This document shows positions 32,041 to 41,791 of a stretch of DNA of 64,000 nt, one piece after another; the stretch's first letter is position 1, and each line of letters starts with the position of its first letter. Below the pieces are notes generated by a model that saw nothing but the letters and a program-made list of their open reading frames with translations, ran no database searches and was not told where the DNA came from. The position numbers were made by a program, and so were the translations under genes. Source of the stretch: Clostridia bacterium UC5.1-1C12 (GTDB lineage Bacteria > Bacillota_I > Bacilli_A > Erysipelotrichales > Erysipelotrichaceae); the NCBI GenBank assembly GCA_001305055.1, contig BBZX01000002.1:248001-312000 (forward strand). Direction: 5' to 3'.

Positions 32041-32868
32041 ATGCTCGTTAATACAAAAGAAATGCTTCTGACAGCGAATAACAGCAATTATGCAATTCCA
32101 TCTCCGGATTACTGCAACATGAATATGGCAAGAGCGTATGTGGAAGCTGCACAATCTGTCGGCAGACCGGTAATTCTAGCTTATAGTGAAGCAATGCAGT
32201 CGGTACTCTCTTTGGAGGATGCGTATTTTATCGGCCGCTATTATGCTGAAAAAGCCAATGTAGAAGTAGCTTTGCATATAGATCATGGTAAGTCTATTGA
32301 ATTTGTGAAGCAAGCGATTGATTTAGGATTTACATCTGTTATGATCGATGCCTCTGCCGATCCGCTTGCAGAAAATATCAGAAAAACTAAGATTATCGTT
32401 GATTATGCACGTCCGCGTAATGTGAGTGTAGAAGCAGAAATCGGACATGTGGGAGCAGGGGTCAATTATGAAGAAGAAAAAGGGGATGCCTCTGTCTATA
32501 CCGAAGCAGCTGATCTGGTTGAGTTTGTGAATGCGACCGGCATTGATTCTGTTGCTGTTTCCATCGGTACCGCTCATGGCTTCTACAAGGGGACACCCAA
32601 GATTAATTTTGATCGTTTGGCTGAACTGAAAGCCGCTGTATCAATCCCATTAGTGCTGCATGGCGGCTCTTCGACCGGTGATGAAAACTTACGGCGATGC
32701 GCTGAATCAGGAATCAGTAAGATTAATATTTTCACTGATTTCTGCACGGCCGGCGCGCAGGCTATTAATGAGGAGCATGCAGATAATTATAAGCAGATGA
32801 TGAGTACCGCCGATAAGGCGATCAAGGCTGTTCTTGAACATTATTATCACGTCTTTAACTGTGATTAG
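32041..32868 (+). CDS. class II fructose/tagatose-bisphosphate aldolase family
   Basis: Zinc-dependent aldolase of 275 residues, similar in length to GatY/KbaY and FbaA-type enzymes. Metal ligands: VALHIDHG (H), EAEIGHVGAG (E), GTAHGFY (H) and LVLHGGSSTG (H). The phosphate-binding end KINIFTDF is present. It cleaves a ketose (bis)phosphate to dihydroxyacetone phosphate and an aldehyde. It lies directly behind the PTS genes, so it probably acts on their product. Intact. Confidence 0.87.
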   Translation: MLVNTKEMLLTANNSNYAIPSPDYCNMNMARAYVEAAQSVGRPVILAYSEAMQSVLSLEDAYFIGRYYAEKANVEVALHIDHGKSIEFVKQAIDLGFTSVMIDASADPLAENIRKTKIIVDYARPRNVSVEAEIGHVGAGVNYEEEKGDASVYTEAADLVEFVNATGIDSVAVSIGTAHGFYKGTPKINFDRLAELKAAVSIPLVLHGGSSTGDENLRRCAESGISKINIFTDFCTAGAQAINEEHADNYKQMMSTADKAIKAVLEHYYHVFNCD

Positions 32869-32879
32869 GAGGTTGTGGA

Positions 32880-33607
32880 ATGAAACATAAAAAACAGATT
32901 AAAACACCTACATTGGGAGTAAATGCGAAAGCTTATATGTGGGGAGAGGAATTGTTGGCGATTGCGAAATATTGTGAAAAGATTGCGGTTGAAAATGATG
33001 TGACAGTGACATTGAATGTACCATTGTTGATATCTACCGCATTGCGCAGGCGGCGCCCCATGTAATCATTAATGCACAATTCATGGATCCAATTGAACCA
33101 GGCGGTACGATGGGCGGTGTGCTTGCAGAGGCATTGTCACAGGCTGGCGCTGACGGAGTGATTCTCAATCATGCCGCTGCCAAACCGATAACCTTAAGTC
33201 AATTAATTAAATCCATCGAGCTGGCTAAAAAAGCAGGACTGTACACCTTTGTATGTGCTGACTCGGTTGAGGAGGCATTAATTATCGCATCACTGCATCC
33301 AACCGGCATTATCTGCGAACAATCAAAACTGATCGGCACCGGCATAGTAGCCTCTGAAGATTATTTATTGGCAACCACGAAAGCTATTAAGGACTATGAT
33401 GCCAATATCATGGTCTTACAGGGAGCCGGTATTAAAAATGGAGAGGATATCTATCATAATATCAAATATGGTTCGGAATCAGGCGGCGGCGCTTCAGGAA
33501 TTTTCTGCAGTGAAGATCCGCTGGCAAAAATTGATGATTTTTTAACCGGTATTCTTAAAGCCAGAAAAGATTTTGGCTCAAGAATCGTACAGGATGATGA
33601 AGCATGA
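32880..33607 (+). CDS. triose-phosphate-isomerase-like sugar-phosphate isomerase, EryH type (one frameshift)
   Basis: TIM-barrel isomerase of about 242 residues. The N-terminus GVNAKAYMWGEELL carries the N-x-K catalytic lysine. Adding one base near 33025 gives VPxVDIYRIAQAAPHVIINAQFMDPIEPGG. Then GVILNHAAAKP holds the catalytic His and ICEQSKLIGTG the catalytic Glu, followed by LQGAGIKNGEDIYHNIKYGSESGGGASG (phosphate loop). These variants (NHCEKP-like instead of SERR) match the TpiA paralogues EryH/LerI that isomerise erythrulose phosphates, not the glycolytic enzyme. Its likely role is a C3 or C4 ketose/aldose phosphate step after the aldolase. Confidence 0.75.
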
Positions 33608-34104
33608 TAAAAATAAATTATATTGAACTTGAAACTCGTTATCCTAAAATATATTTCTTTAATATTACCGATGAAATAAAAGCGAAAATTGCTGAATCAG
33701 GGATTTCTAATGGCACCGTTACAGTTCAGTCGCTGCATACGACATGTGCGGTATTCTTTGAAGAATATGTACATGATGAGGATCCGAACGGAACCGATTA
33801 TCTGCAGCTGGATCTGAACCGGTGTTTAAGAAAAATATTTCCCGATGAAGTTGCATTTAATGACAACTATTATTATCCGGGACCCAAGCATATGAATCGC
33901 GAAGGACGTCCGCATTTTGATTTTCAAGGCATAAGTCTGAATGGACCTGCGCATTTAAAATCTACGATGATTGGCGCAAGTCAAACCTTTGTGATCGATC
34001 AAGGTGTTTTACAAAGCGGGCCTTTTGGTTCTATTTGGTTTGTTGATTTTGATACGGCACGGCCGAGAAAAAGGAAATGTGTTCTCTGTATCAACGGTGA
34101 ATGA
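33604..34104 (+). CDS. YjbQ/UPF0047 family protein, copy 2
   Basis: 166 residues, intact, overlapping the isomerase by 4 bp (ATGA). Blocks: TVQSLHTTCAVFFEEYVHDEDPNG, QLDLNRCLRKIFP, NGPAHLKSTMIGAS and IWFVDFDTARPRKRKCVLC. It is paralogous to 27031 (same extension and shared TTCAVFFEE). Two YjbQ proteins bracketing one sugar pathway suggest that this family acts on a pathway intermediate or a damaged product; this is inference. Confidence 0.82.
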   Translation: MIKINYIELETRYPKIYFFNITDEIKAKIAESGISNGTVTVQSLHTTCAVFFEEYVHDEDPNGTDYLQLDLNRCLRKIFPDEVAFNDNYYYPGPKHMNREGRPHFDFQGISLNGPAHLKSTMIGASQTFVIDQGVLQSGPFGSIWFVDFDTARPRKRKCVLCINGE

Positions 34105-34132
34105 ACATTATGTACCGTCGTTCTAAGAAAAG

Positions 34133-34158
34133 TCTTTGACAACAGTCAGAGATTTTTT
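34133..34158 (+). terminator. intrinsic terminator after the PTS operon
   Basis: TCTTTGAC (34133-34140), loop AACA, GTCAGAGA (34145-34152) with one G-T pair, then six T. Confidence 0.85.
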
Positions 34159-34180
34159 CTTTTTCTCTAGAGCATTAAAG

Positions 34181-34209
34181 TTGCGTGATGTTGATTGCCA
34201 TGGTATCCT
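34181..34209 (+). promoter_or_regulatory. promoter of the ahpC-ahpF operon
   Basis: -35 TTGCGT (34181-34186), 17-bp spacer and -10 TATCCT (34204-34209). An inverted repeat begins 9 bp downstream. Confidence 0.55.
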
Positions 34210-34217
34210 GTATGCAG

Positions 34218-34235
34218 TTAGTTAAGACTAACTAA
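34218..34235 (+). promoter_or_regulatory. MarR-type operator of ahpC-ahpF
   Basis: TTAGTTAagacTAACTAA, a perfect 7-bp inverted repeat with a 4-bp spacer, at the expected transcription start. Size and symmetry suit a MarR dimer; a marR gene lies at the end of this gene group (36626). Confidence 0.6.
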
Positions 34236-34336
34236 TGAATAAAAGTATAAAGCCGCAGCATGCTAATAAGGGTGCTCTGATTTATGAGGTTTATGCTTCA
34301 TATTCATAGACTGTACGACAATGGAGGATATAAAAT

Positions 34337-34898
34337 ATGTCATTAATCGGTAAAACAATTGAAGATTTTAAAGTTCAGGCTTATGTAAATAATGAATTTA
34401 AAGAAGTAAGTAAAGAAGATGTATTAGGTAAGTGGAGTGTTTTCTTCTTCTATCCTGCGGATTTCACGTTTGTATGTCCAACTGAATTAGAAGATCTTGC
34501 CAACAAATATGAAGAATTCAAAGCAATTAATTGTGAAATTTATTCAGTAAGCTGTGATTCACATTGTGCACAAAGCATGGCATGATGCATCTAAAACAAT
34601 TCAAAAGATTCAGTATCCGATGCTTGCGGATCCAACAGCTTTATTAGCAAAGAATTTTGAGGTTTACATCGAAGCCGACGGTATGGCTGAAAGAGGCAGC
34701 TTCATCGTTAATCCAGATGGTAAGATCGTAGCTTATGAGGTTATCGCAGGTAATGTTGGCCGTAACGCAGAAGAATTATTCAGACGCGTTCAAGCTTCTC
34801 AGTTTGTTCATGAGCATGGTGATCAGGTATGTCCGGCAAAGTGGCAGCCAGGCGCTGATACATTAAAACCATCTTTAGATCTGGTAGGTATTATCTAA
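34337..34898 (+). CDS. ahpC: alkyl hydroperoxide reductase C / 2-Cys peroxiredoxin (one frameshift)
   Basis: Cytoplasmic peroxiredoxin of about 187 residues, AhpC length. The peroxidatic cysteine is in FYPADFTFVCPTE, the resolving cysteine in HGDQVCPAKW. The frame breaks near 34562: restoring two T in the ATTGTG run gives SCDSHFVHKAWHDAS, the family sequence. It reduces peroxides and is recycled by AhpF, whose gene starts 2 bp after its stop. ATG 34337 follows ATGGAGGAT. Confidence 0.92.
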
Positions 34899-34899
34899 T

Positions 34900-36513
34900 A
34901 TGAATAAAGCCTACGATGCTATCGTCGTTGGCGGCGGTCCGGCTGGTTTATCGGCGGCAATTTATCTGGCACGCGCCAAGTTCAGTGTGCTGGTACTTGA
35001 AAAAGAAAAATTCGGCGGGCAAATAACGATTACTTCAGAAGTGGTTAATTATCCGGGTGTAATAAAAACCGATGGTAAAAAGCTGACAGCGGAAATGCGG
35101 GAACAGGCAAGTCTGTTTGGCGCTGAATTCCTGCTGGCTGAGGTTGAAGAATTACAGCTTGAGGCTGAAATCAAAACCGTTAAAACGGATAAAGGTACTT
35201 TTCAATGCGCGGGTATCGTCCTGGCAACCGGTTCAAGTCCGCGCAAGCTTGGTTTTAAAGGTGAAAAAGAATTTCAGGGACGCGGTGTGGCCTATTGTGC
35301 TACATGCGATGGGGAGTTCTTCACCGGCTCAGAGGTTTTTGTCATCGGCGGCGGCTTTGCGGCGGCTGAGGAAGCCATTTTCCTTACTAAATATGCTCGT
35401 CATGTAAATATCATTGTGCGTGAACCTGATTTCACATGTGCCAAAACGATTGCCGATAAGGTGCGTGCCAATGAGCATATTACGGTTTATACCAATACAG
35501 AAATCATTGAGGCCAGCGGTGAAGGCTCTTTGAAGAAGGCTGTTTTCATCAATAATGAAACTAATGAAACATGGACTTATGAAGCAAAAGCAAATGAAAG
35601 CTTCGGTATCTTTGTCTTTGCTGGCTATGAACCGGCCAACGCTTTATTTAAGGATCAGGTTAAGCTTAACGAAGTTGGCAATGTTATCACTGATATGAAC
35701 CGCAAAACTTCCCTGGATGGCGTTTATGCTGCGGGCGATATCTGTGAAAAAATCTGCGTCAGGTGGTAACGGCAGTGAGTGATGGTGCCATCGCTGCTAC
35801 CTCACTGGAACGGGTAATCGAGACAGTGGTGGAAAAGCATGACTTGAAAACTGAAAAATTGAAAGTAAAGGCAAATGCATCGGCAGATACTGTTGAAGCA
35901 GCGGTATCCGCAGACAGCTTTATCAGCAGTGATATGACCGGCCAGCTCAAGGCGCTTTACCAAAAGCTGGATAAAGATGTATGGATCGGCTGTTTTGCTG
36001 ACGAGAGTAAGTTTGGGTTGGAAATGAGTAATTTCATTGATGAATTTGCTCAGACAAGCCCACACATTAAAGTGATGAAACAGCCGCTTGATGCTGATCA
36101 TTCACAGCCTTGCTTGATGTTCTGTGATGCTGATAAAGAACCGCTAGGCTTAGTCTATCATGCGGTTCCCGGCGGTCATGAGTTCACATCCTTTGCGCTG
36201 GCTGTCTATAATGCCGCAGGCCCGAAGCAGCCGCTTGATGAAAGCCTCTTAGAAAGTCATTCAAAAAATGACAGATAAACAGAATATTAAAGTCATGGTA
36301 TCCTTATCTTGTACAATGTGCCCGGAAGTTGTACAATCTGCCCAGCGGATCGCACTGGAGAATCATCATATTGATACGGAAATCTATGATCTTGCGCATT
36401 TCCCAGAATTAAAAGAGAAATATAAAATCATGAGTGTTCCCTGTATGGTAATCAATGATGAAAAGGTACATTTTGGTAAGAAATCATTAAAAGAAATGCT
36501 TGAGTTATTGTAA
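34900..36513 (+). CDS. ahpF: AhpF-like peroxiredoxin reductase with permuted domains (two frameshifts)
   Basis: FAD/NADH disulfide reductase of about 538 residues. The N-terminal half is thioredoxin-reductase-like: VVGGGPAGLSAAIYLA (FAD), YCATCDGEFF (redox CATC), VIGGGFAAAEEA (NAD), DGVYAAGDICE. The C-terminal half matches the AhpF N-terminal tandem thioredoxin-fold module: a first fold without CxxC, then VMVSLSCTMCPEVVQSAQ with CTMC. Two single-base corrections join the pieces: one A near 35755 (CEKNLRQVVTAVSDGAIAA) and one base near 36255 (LLESIQKMTDKQNIK). Classical AhpF has these modules in the opposite order. If the second break were real, the last 82 residues would be a separate glutaredoxin-like protein. 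Confidence 0.82.
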
Positions 36514-36515
36514 AT

Positions 36516-36546
36516 GGGTATGGGTCTTTGAACCAAACCCTTTTTT
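36516..36546 (+). terminator. terminator after ahpF
   Basis: GGGT-A-TGG, loop, CCA-A-ACCC (7 bp around an A-A mismatch), then TTTTTT at 36541-36546. Confidence 0.75.
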
Positions 36547-36625
36547 CTTATCAGATAGGCTGAGCGGATTGTAATGCAAAACGGAACTGATTGTGATAAA
36601 ATGCAGATATAAGGAAGTGATGCTG

Positions 36626-37048
36626 ATGTATACCGTAATACAGCCTGATCTGCTGATTGGCTTTTCTGATGTTGTACGCCGTTTTTATACATATTATGAA
36701 AAGGAAATCGATGCGTTGAAAATTAAAGAAACACATGCGAAAATTATCCATCTGATTGCTGATCATGAGGGAATTACCCAACAGGAGATTGCTAATGTTT
36801 CCATGATGAAACGTTCAAGTACCTCTGAAATTATTACTGAAATGGTTAAAGCGGGGCTTGTTGAGCGCCGCGGAGATGCTAGTGATAAACGTGTGGCCCG
36901 TATCTATCTGAGTGCCAAAGGCAGTGAAACCGCGGCAGCTATCAAAACTTATTTCAATGAATACTGCGCTCGCTGTTATAAGAATTTCAGTGAAGAAGAG
37001 ATTGAAGTTTTTCAGATGCTGATAACGAAATTTAATTATAGAAACTAA
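36626..37048 (+). CDS. MarR-family regulator
   Basis: Winged-helix regulator of about 140 residues, intact. The DNA-binding core is GITQQEIANVSMMKRSSTSEIITEMVKAGLVERRGDASDKRVARIYLSAKG (recognition helix plus wing). AAGGAAGTG suits ATG 36626 or 36620. It is a probable repressor of ahpC-ahpF, whose start region has a MarR-size palindrome. The only cysteine is near the C-terminus (EYCARCYKNF has two, spaced by three), so OhrR-like cysteine sensing is not evident. Confidence 0.85.
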   Translation: MYTVIQPDLLIGFSDVVRRFYTYYEKEIDALKIKETHAKIIHLIADHEGITQQEIANVSMMKRSSTSEIITEMVKAGLVERRGDASDKRVARIYLSAKGSETAAAIKTYFNEYCARCYKNFSEEEIEVFQMLITKFNYRN

Positions 37049-37084
37049 CAAGACTGCATTCGGAGATTGAGTGCAGTCTTGTTT
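37047..37084 (+). terminator. strong terminator overlapping the marR stop
   Basis: AACAAGACTGCA (37047-37058) and TGCAGTCTTGTT (37072-37083), a perfect 12-bp stem with a 13-base loop; the short T tract (GTTTTA) overlaps the 3' arm. Confidence 0.85.
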
Positions 37085-37233
37085 TATGCATTGCGCTTTG
37101 TTAGAATCAGCACTTTCATAGTGTTAGCCATGTCATTTTGTAAGAGTAATGATCACACCGCTTCAACCGATGCGTGGCTGAATTATAATGTTCGGATAAC
37201 ATACTAAAATGTGAAAAATATATCAAAATTTCA

Positions 37234-37261
37234 TTGACATTTTAATGTGAAATTGTTAAAT
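37234..37261 (+). promoter_or_regulatory. promoter of the second reductase gene
   Basis: -35 TTGACA (37234-37239), 16-bp spacer, -10 TTAAAT (37256-37261), 45 bp upstream of ATG 37306. Confidence 0.65.
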
Positions 37262-37272
37262 TATTAGTGTGA

Positions 37273-37291
37273 TTGTTCGGTATCAGAACAA
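37273..37291 (+). promoter_or_regulatory. operator-like inverted repeat
   Basis: TTGTTC (37273-37278) and GAACAA (37286-37291) around GGTATCA, just after the -10. A related string TGTTCGGATAACA occurs about 80 bp upstream (around 37191-37203), so TGTTCGG(T)AT is repeated. The regulator is unknown. Confidence 0.5.
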
Positions 37292-37305
37292 AAATGGAGG
37301 GACAT

Positions 37306-39199
37306 ATGAAGAATAAATCATGGAAAGTGTTGACGGCGCTTTCACTTTCAATCTTTATGGTTATGAGCGGATGTACTGCCAGTAATGACAAACCATCTGA
37401 TCTGCCTGAAGGTAAGATTACAGCTGGTGAATATACAGCAGCGGCAGCCGGTTACGGCGGTGATGTAACAGTAACCTTAACGATTGATGAAAATGGAAAG
37501 ATTACTGACGGCAAGGTAAATGCCACAACTGAAACTGATAAAATCGGTCAGGTAGCCGCACCAGAAGTTATGCAGGCAATCATTGACGGCAATACGGTTG
37601 AAGTAGAAACTGTCTCCGGTGCAACAATGACAAGCAAAGCAATCATCGAAGCCAGTAAGGACTGTTTGAAACAAGCCGGTGTCGATGTTGAAGAAAAAGA
37701 AGTTGTAAAGGCGGATGATGAAGAAATCACTGTCGATGTAGTGGTAGTTGGTGCTGGTTTATCTGGTTTATCAGCTTCCGGAGCGGCTTTAAAAGAGGGC
37801 GCTAATGTATTATGTGTTGAAAAGACAAGCAATGTCGGCGGTATCAGTAAATTCTTCTCCGGCGGACCTTTTGCGGTAGAAAGTCACCTGCAGAAAGAAG
37901 CTGGCGGGGAATATGCGGCTATTACGACAGAAGAGTTATTCCAAACTTTAAATGATTACAGTCATTTTATTAATTACGCACCATTAACAAAAGAAATTAT
38001 TGAAACAAGTGCGGATACGATCGAATTCTTAGAAAGCTATGGCTTGACTTTCCATGTCAATCCGGAAGCACCGCAGCTGGCTCATCAGGCAGATGGTCTG
38101 AGATGGCGGATCTATCACTGGTTTGATACTTTCTCTTATGCACCTACGGATATAGCCGCAAGTGATGTATTAAGAGATAACATGGTAGCTGCCGGTCTTG
38201 ATTTAAGAATGAATACTACATGCGATGAATTAATCATCGAAGACGGTGTTGTTAAGGGGATTATCGCTACTAAAGAAGATGGCAGTAAATTAATTGTACA
38301 TGCTGATTCAGTAGTGCTGGGCACCGGTGGTTTTGCAGGCAATGCTGATATGATGAGTGAATATTATCATACGCCATACATCTCTACATGGGGTGAAACA
38401 GGCAGCGGTGTACAGATGGCATGGAATGCCGGTGCTGCAAAATGGGATATTCAATCTTCACTGCTGCATGGTTCAGGTATTGTAGCAGCAACTAATCCAA
38501 CGGAAGTAAGTTTAGCTTCTTCACCATTCAATCAGATCGTTCGTTCACCATTATTATGGATTGACCGTTCAGGTAACCGTTTTGGTAATGAAGAAGCTGT
38601 TTATGATACAGCGTATACATCAAATCTGGGCTATTCAGTTGGCGGTATCTATTATATCGTTGTGGATACTGCAACTTTAAATGCTTATACAGAAGGCAAA
38701 CATTTAGTGACTGACCCAGCGGTTGGCGGTGCTAATTTTGATCCGGCTGATTTTGTGGAATTAGCTGAAGAAGGCGTTAAGCAAGGAAATGTATTTAAGG
38801 GTGAAACTTAGAAGAACTGGCAAAAATACCGGTATGGATCCTGAACGCTTCGCTGCCAATATCGAAGAATACAATGCCGCATGTGCTTCTAAAGCTGATC
38901 CATTCGGCAAGAGTGCTGAAAACTTGGTTTATCCGGTAAGCGACGGTCCTTTCTATGCTGTTAAGATGCAGATCAGTAATTTAGGTACATTAGGCGGTGT
39001 ACGCGTTAATGAAAAATTACAGGCAGTTAATATTGATCTGGAACCGGTTAAGGGATTGTATGTTGTGGGGAATGATGCCGGTGGTTTCTATGGCAATATT
39101 ACATCTTATCCTTCATATGAGGGTCTGGCAACTGGATTTGCCTTAAATTCAGGTAAATTAGGCGGTATGAATGCTGCTAAAGAAGCATTAGCTAAATAA
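37306..39199 (+). CDS. FMN-binding/FAD lipoprotein reductase, second copy (one frameshift)
   Basis: About 631 residues, same design as 6829-8614: lipoprotein signal with lipobox MSGC, FMN_bind domain (about 35-130) with VSGATMTS flavinylation motif, then FAD domain from VVVVGAGLSGLSASGAAL to GLYVVGNDAGGFYGN...YPSYEGLATGFALNSGKLGG. The frame breaks near 38810: adding one T in ACTTAG gives KGETLEELAKNTGMDPERF. ATG 37306 follows ATGGAGGGAC. It is an extracytoplasmic reductase for an unknown alkene-type acceptor. It shares the TTGACA promoter plan of the first copy but has a different operator-like sequence, so the copies are probably induced separately. Confidence 0.86.
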
Positions 39200-39232
39200 G
39201 TTTAATAAGCTGAGCTATAGCTCATACAATAA

Positions 39233-39280
39233 ATAGGAAGCTTTATTTCATTGCATCATGATTTTAAAGCTTCCTATTTT
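39233..39280. terminator. bidirectional terminator between convergent genes
   Basis: ATAGGAAGCTTTA (39233-39245) and TAAAGCTTCCTAT (39264-39276), 13-bp perfect stem, with T after and A before; serves the reductase and the minus-strand gene at 39296. Confidence 0.85.
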
Positions 39281-39295
39281 TCTATGTGATGATTG

Positions 39296-40170
39296 TTATT
39301 CGTATACATCTAAATCTTTGCCCATAGCCAAAGCACCGTCGTATATTTCTCTGATTTCCTGTTCGATGAGTTTGTCATGTTCCTGCATTTTAATTGTGAT
39401 ATCTTCATGGTTATCCTGTATGTTCATATGATAAATGCGATGATACGTAATTAATAATTTGACTTGGGCAGCCTTCGCAATTTCCGCTAGCGTATAGGAA
39501 GAAGTATGCATGGAAGCATGGTATTTCTGCCACGCGGGTGTCCGCTGCGCAAGACCGGCAGCATAATATACTTCGTGAAGCAGGATATCACAGTTTTCAG
39601 CTTTTTGTATCATTAAGTCTAACGGACAAGTATCACCGCTGATGACAATCGTTTTATCTGGGGTAATGATTTTATATGCATAACAAGGCCAATCGCCATG
39701 ACTGACCGCAAAGGCTTCTATCTTGACTGTGTCATTCTGAAAGACAACACCGGCTTCAATCTCATGAACGATTGGTTGGCAGGCCTTCGCATCTGCTTGT
39801 TCAAAGCCATGAATGCGCAGCTGAATATCAGCCTGATAAGCCAGCATCAGATGGTCAACCATCGCTTTAATTCCATAGGACCATAAATATGCAGCGGCTC
39901 ATGACGTTCAAGCACCCAGGGTGTCAGGATCAGATCATTTAAGCCAAGCGTGTGATCAGAATGCAGATGGGTGATGAATACGTACTTCAAACGATCCATT
40001 CTTAATGCGTCAATTCCCTGATGATATGCCTTTGCTGCCTGTCTGACAATACCCGGTCCACAGTCAAAAAGATAGCTGTCTTCACCATAAGTAACGGCGG
40101 AGGCGGGTCCAGATGCGTTAGGGCATGCATTGGGTGTTCCGCAGCCTAATAGAACTAATTGAGTTTTCAT
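39296..40170 (-). CDS. metallo-beta-lactamase-fold hydrolase, RNase Z/PhnP-like (one frameshift)
   Basis: Cytoplasmic zinc hydrolase of about 291 residues. From ATG 40170 (GAGGAA upstream): LVLLGCGTPNACPNASGPASAV, YLFDCGPGI, then the metal motif VFITHLHSDHTLGL. After the break near 39860 (one missing A gives ELKAMVDHLMLAYQ) it continues with VISGDT and LLITYHRIY. The GTP/LLG start and THLHSDH place it in the tRNase Z/phosphodiesterase branch; it lacks the usual exosite arm of tRNase Z. It may act on a cyclic or linear phosphodiester; the substrate is not determined. Confidence 0.8.
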
Positions 40171-40295
40171 ACAATTCCTCATTTCTTTTGGTACTATCAT
40201 AGCATATTCATCATAAATTTAAGCTAAATCTGATAGTTTTACATCCTTGTCAGCACACATAAAATTATGATTTGTAGTGAATAGGAAATTTTTTA

Positions 40296-40304
40296 TGCTA
40301 TAAT
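40296..40304 (+). promoter_or_regulatory. extended -10 promoter upstream of brnQ
   Basis: TGCTATAAT (40296-40304). Transcription from here would give a leader of about 155 nt before brnQ that contains a short reading frame at 40331. Confidence 0.5.
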
Positions 40305-40330
40305 GATTAGTAAAGCGGAGGACGTATGGC

Positions 40331-40423
40331 ATGAGTCATGAACTACATAAAAATTTATCAATAATATCTTATAAACATGCGGTCAGCGTCTGTTATCCTT
40401 TTCTTGTGCGAGTCTGCCTCTGA
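40331..40423 (+). CDS. candidate leader peptide upstream of brnQ, 30 residues
   Basis: Short frame MSHELHKNLSIISYKH... with GGAGG at 40317-40321 nine bases before ATG 40331. Ten of thirty residues are Leu, Ile or Val, and it ends 40 bp before the brnQ ATG. Such a frame could serve branched-chain amino acid attenuation, but I see no clear competing hairpins. Speculative; a two-codon frame (ATG GCA TGA) overlaps just upstream. Confidence 0.3.
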   Translation: MSHELHKNLSIISYKHAVSVCYPFLVRVCL

Positions 40424-40463
40424 GCTGGAATGTGTTATTATATTTAAAGAGAGGGAGACGATT

Positions 40464-41782
40464 ATGAAAAAATTGAGTTTATCACAAATTGCAGGATTAT
40501 CCTGTATGATTTTTGCTATCTTTTTTGGTGCCGGAAATATGATCTTTCCACCAGCTATGGCTCAGCTTGCGGGCAGCAGTACGCCGATTGCACTTTTAGG
40601 ATTTGTTTTAAGTGATGTAGGAATCGCGGTTGCGGGTGTTATGGCTGTGGTTATCGCTGGGACCTCAATGGATGAGCTGGCGTCAAGAGTGTCAAAGAAA
40701 TTTTCCTTATTTCTGTCTTTTGCTGTTTATTTATGCATCGGCCCGCTCTTTGCGTTACCAAGATGCGGTTCGGTATCCTTTGAAATTGGTCTGCTGCCTT
40801 ACATAAACAATCAACCAATGCTTTTTTCAGTGCTGTTTACTGCAGTATTCTTTGGCCTGACTTTCCTTTTAAGTATTAGACCGGGTAAAATTGTTGATAT
40901 TGTCGGTAAAGTGCTGACACCGATTCTGCTGCTTACCATACTGGCATTATTCATCGCAGCATTAATGAATCCGCTGGGCGGTGTAGGCATGCCGCGGGGT
41001 GAGTATCTGGAAATTCCGCTGTTTAAGGGCATCATTGAGGGGTATCTGGCATTAGACGGTTTTGCCGGTTTAGTGTTTGCCATTCTTGTTTATCAGGCAT
41101 TGAAGCAGTTTCAGATTACTGATCATAAAATCATGGTAAAATCGGCATTCTTATGCAGCTGTCTGGCGGGCCTGCTGCTGATTCTTGTTTATGCGGCATT
41201 GGCGCTGATCGGTCTGCAGACATCGACAATGGATTTATTTGCTAATGGCGGTGCTTTGCTGAGCTATGCTTCACGAACTTATTTGGTGGTTTAGGAGGAT
41301 TTATTCTTGGCGCTGCGGTGATTTTAGCTTGTCTTACTACAGCCATCGGTTTGTCCACCTCTTTCGCTGATTTTATTTGTTCACATTTTCCAAAGCTAGC
41401 TTACCGCTGGGTATTGGCTGGTGTATGCTTATTTTCCTTTGTGATTTCTAATGTGGGTTTAAGCATGCTGATTAAAATCGTGCTGCCCGTATTGATTGTT
41501 TTATATCCGATCGTAGTCGTGCTGATTGTGGTTTCATTGCTTGATCCGTGGCTGAAAGATCATAATCGAATCATGCTGTGCGGTATGCTTTTTGTATTTC
41601 CATTTTCTTTGCTTGATGGCTTAAAAAATGCGGGTATCCTGCTTCCGGGCATCAGTGCTTGGGCATCTTCTTTGCCTTTGTTTAATCTTGGTCTGGGTTG
41701 GCTGATACCGGCCATTATAGGTTGTGTGATGGGTTATTTTATGCACTCTGAAAAGCCGGCACGGTTGATAAATAAAAAATAA
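40464..41782 (+). CDS. brnQ: branched-chain amino acid:cation symporter BrnQ (one frameshift)
   Basis: LIVCS-family carrier of about 439 residues with roughly twelve membrane segments. The signature near the N-terminus FFGAGNMIFPPAMAQLAG is diagnostic. The frame breaks near 41280: adding one T gives RTLFGGLGGFILGAAVILACLTTAIG, linking both halves. ATG 40464 follows GAGAGGGAG; an upstream in-frame start at 40377 lies in the leader and is not used here. It imports Leu/Ile/Val with Na+ or H+. The asparaginase gene starts 9 bp downstream, so the two form an amino-acid-use operon. Confidence 0.9.
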
Positions 41783-41791
41783 GGAGCATTT

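Noticed and set aside
36268..36513. Separate glutaredoxin-like gene with CTMC
   Set aside because: One added base joins it to the preceding frame with the exact linker pattern of the AhpF tandem module, so it is treated as the end of ahpF.
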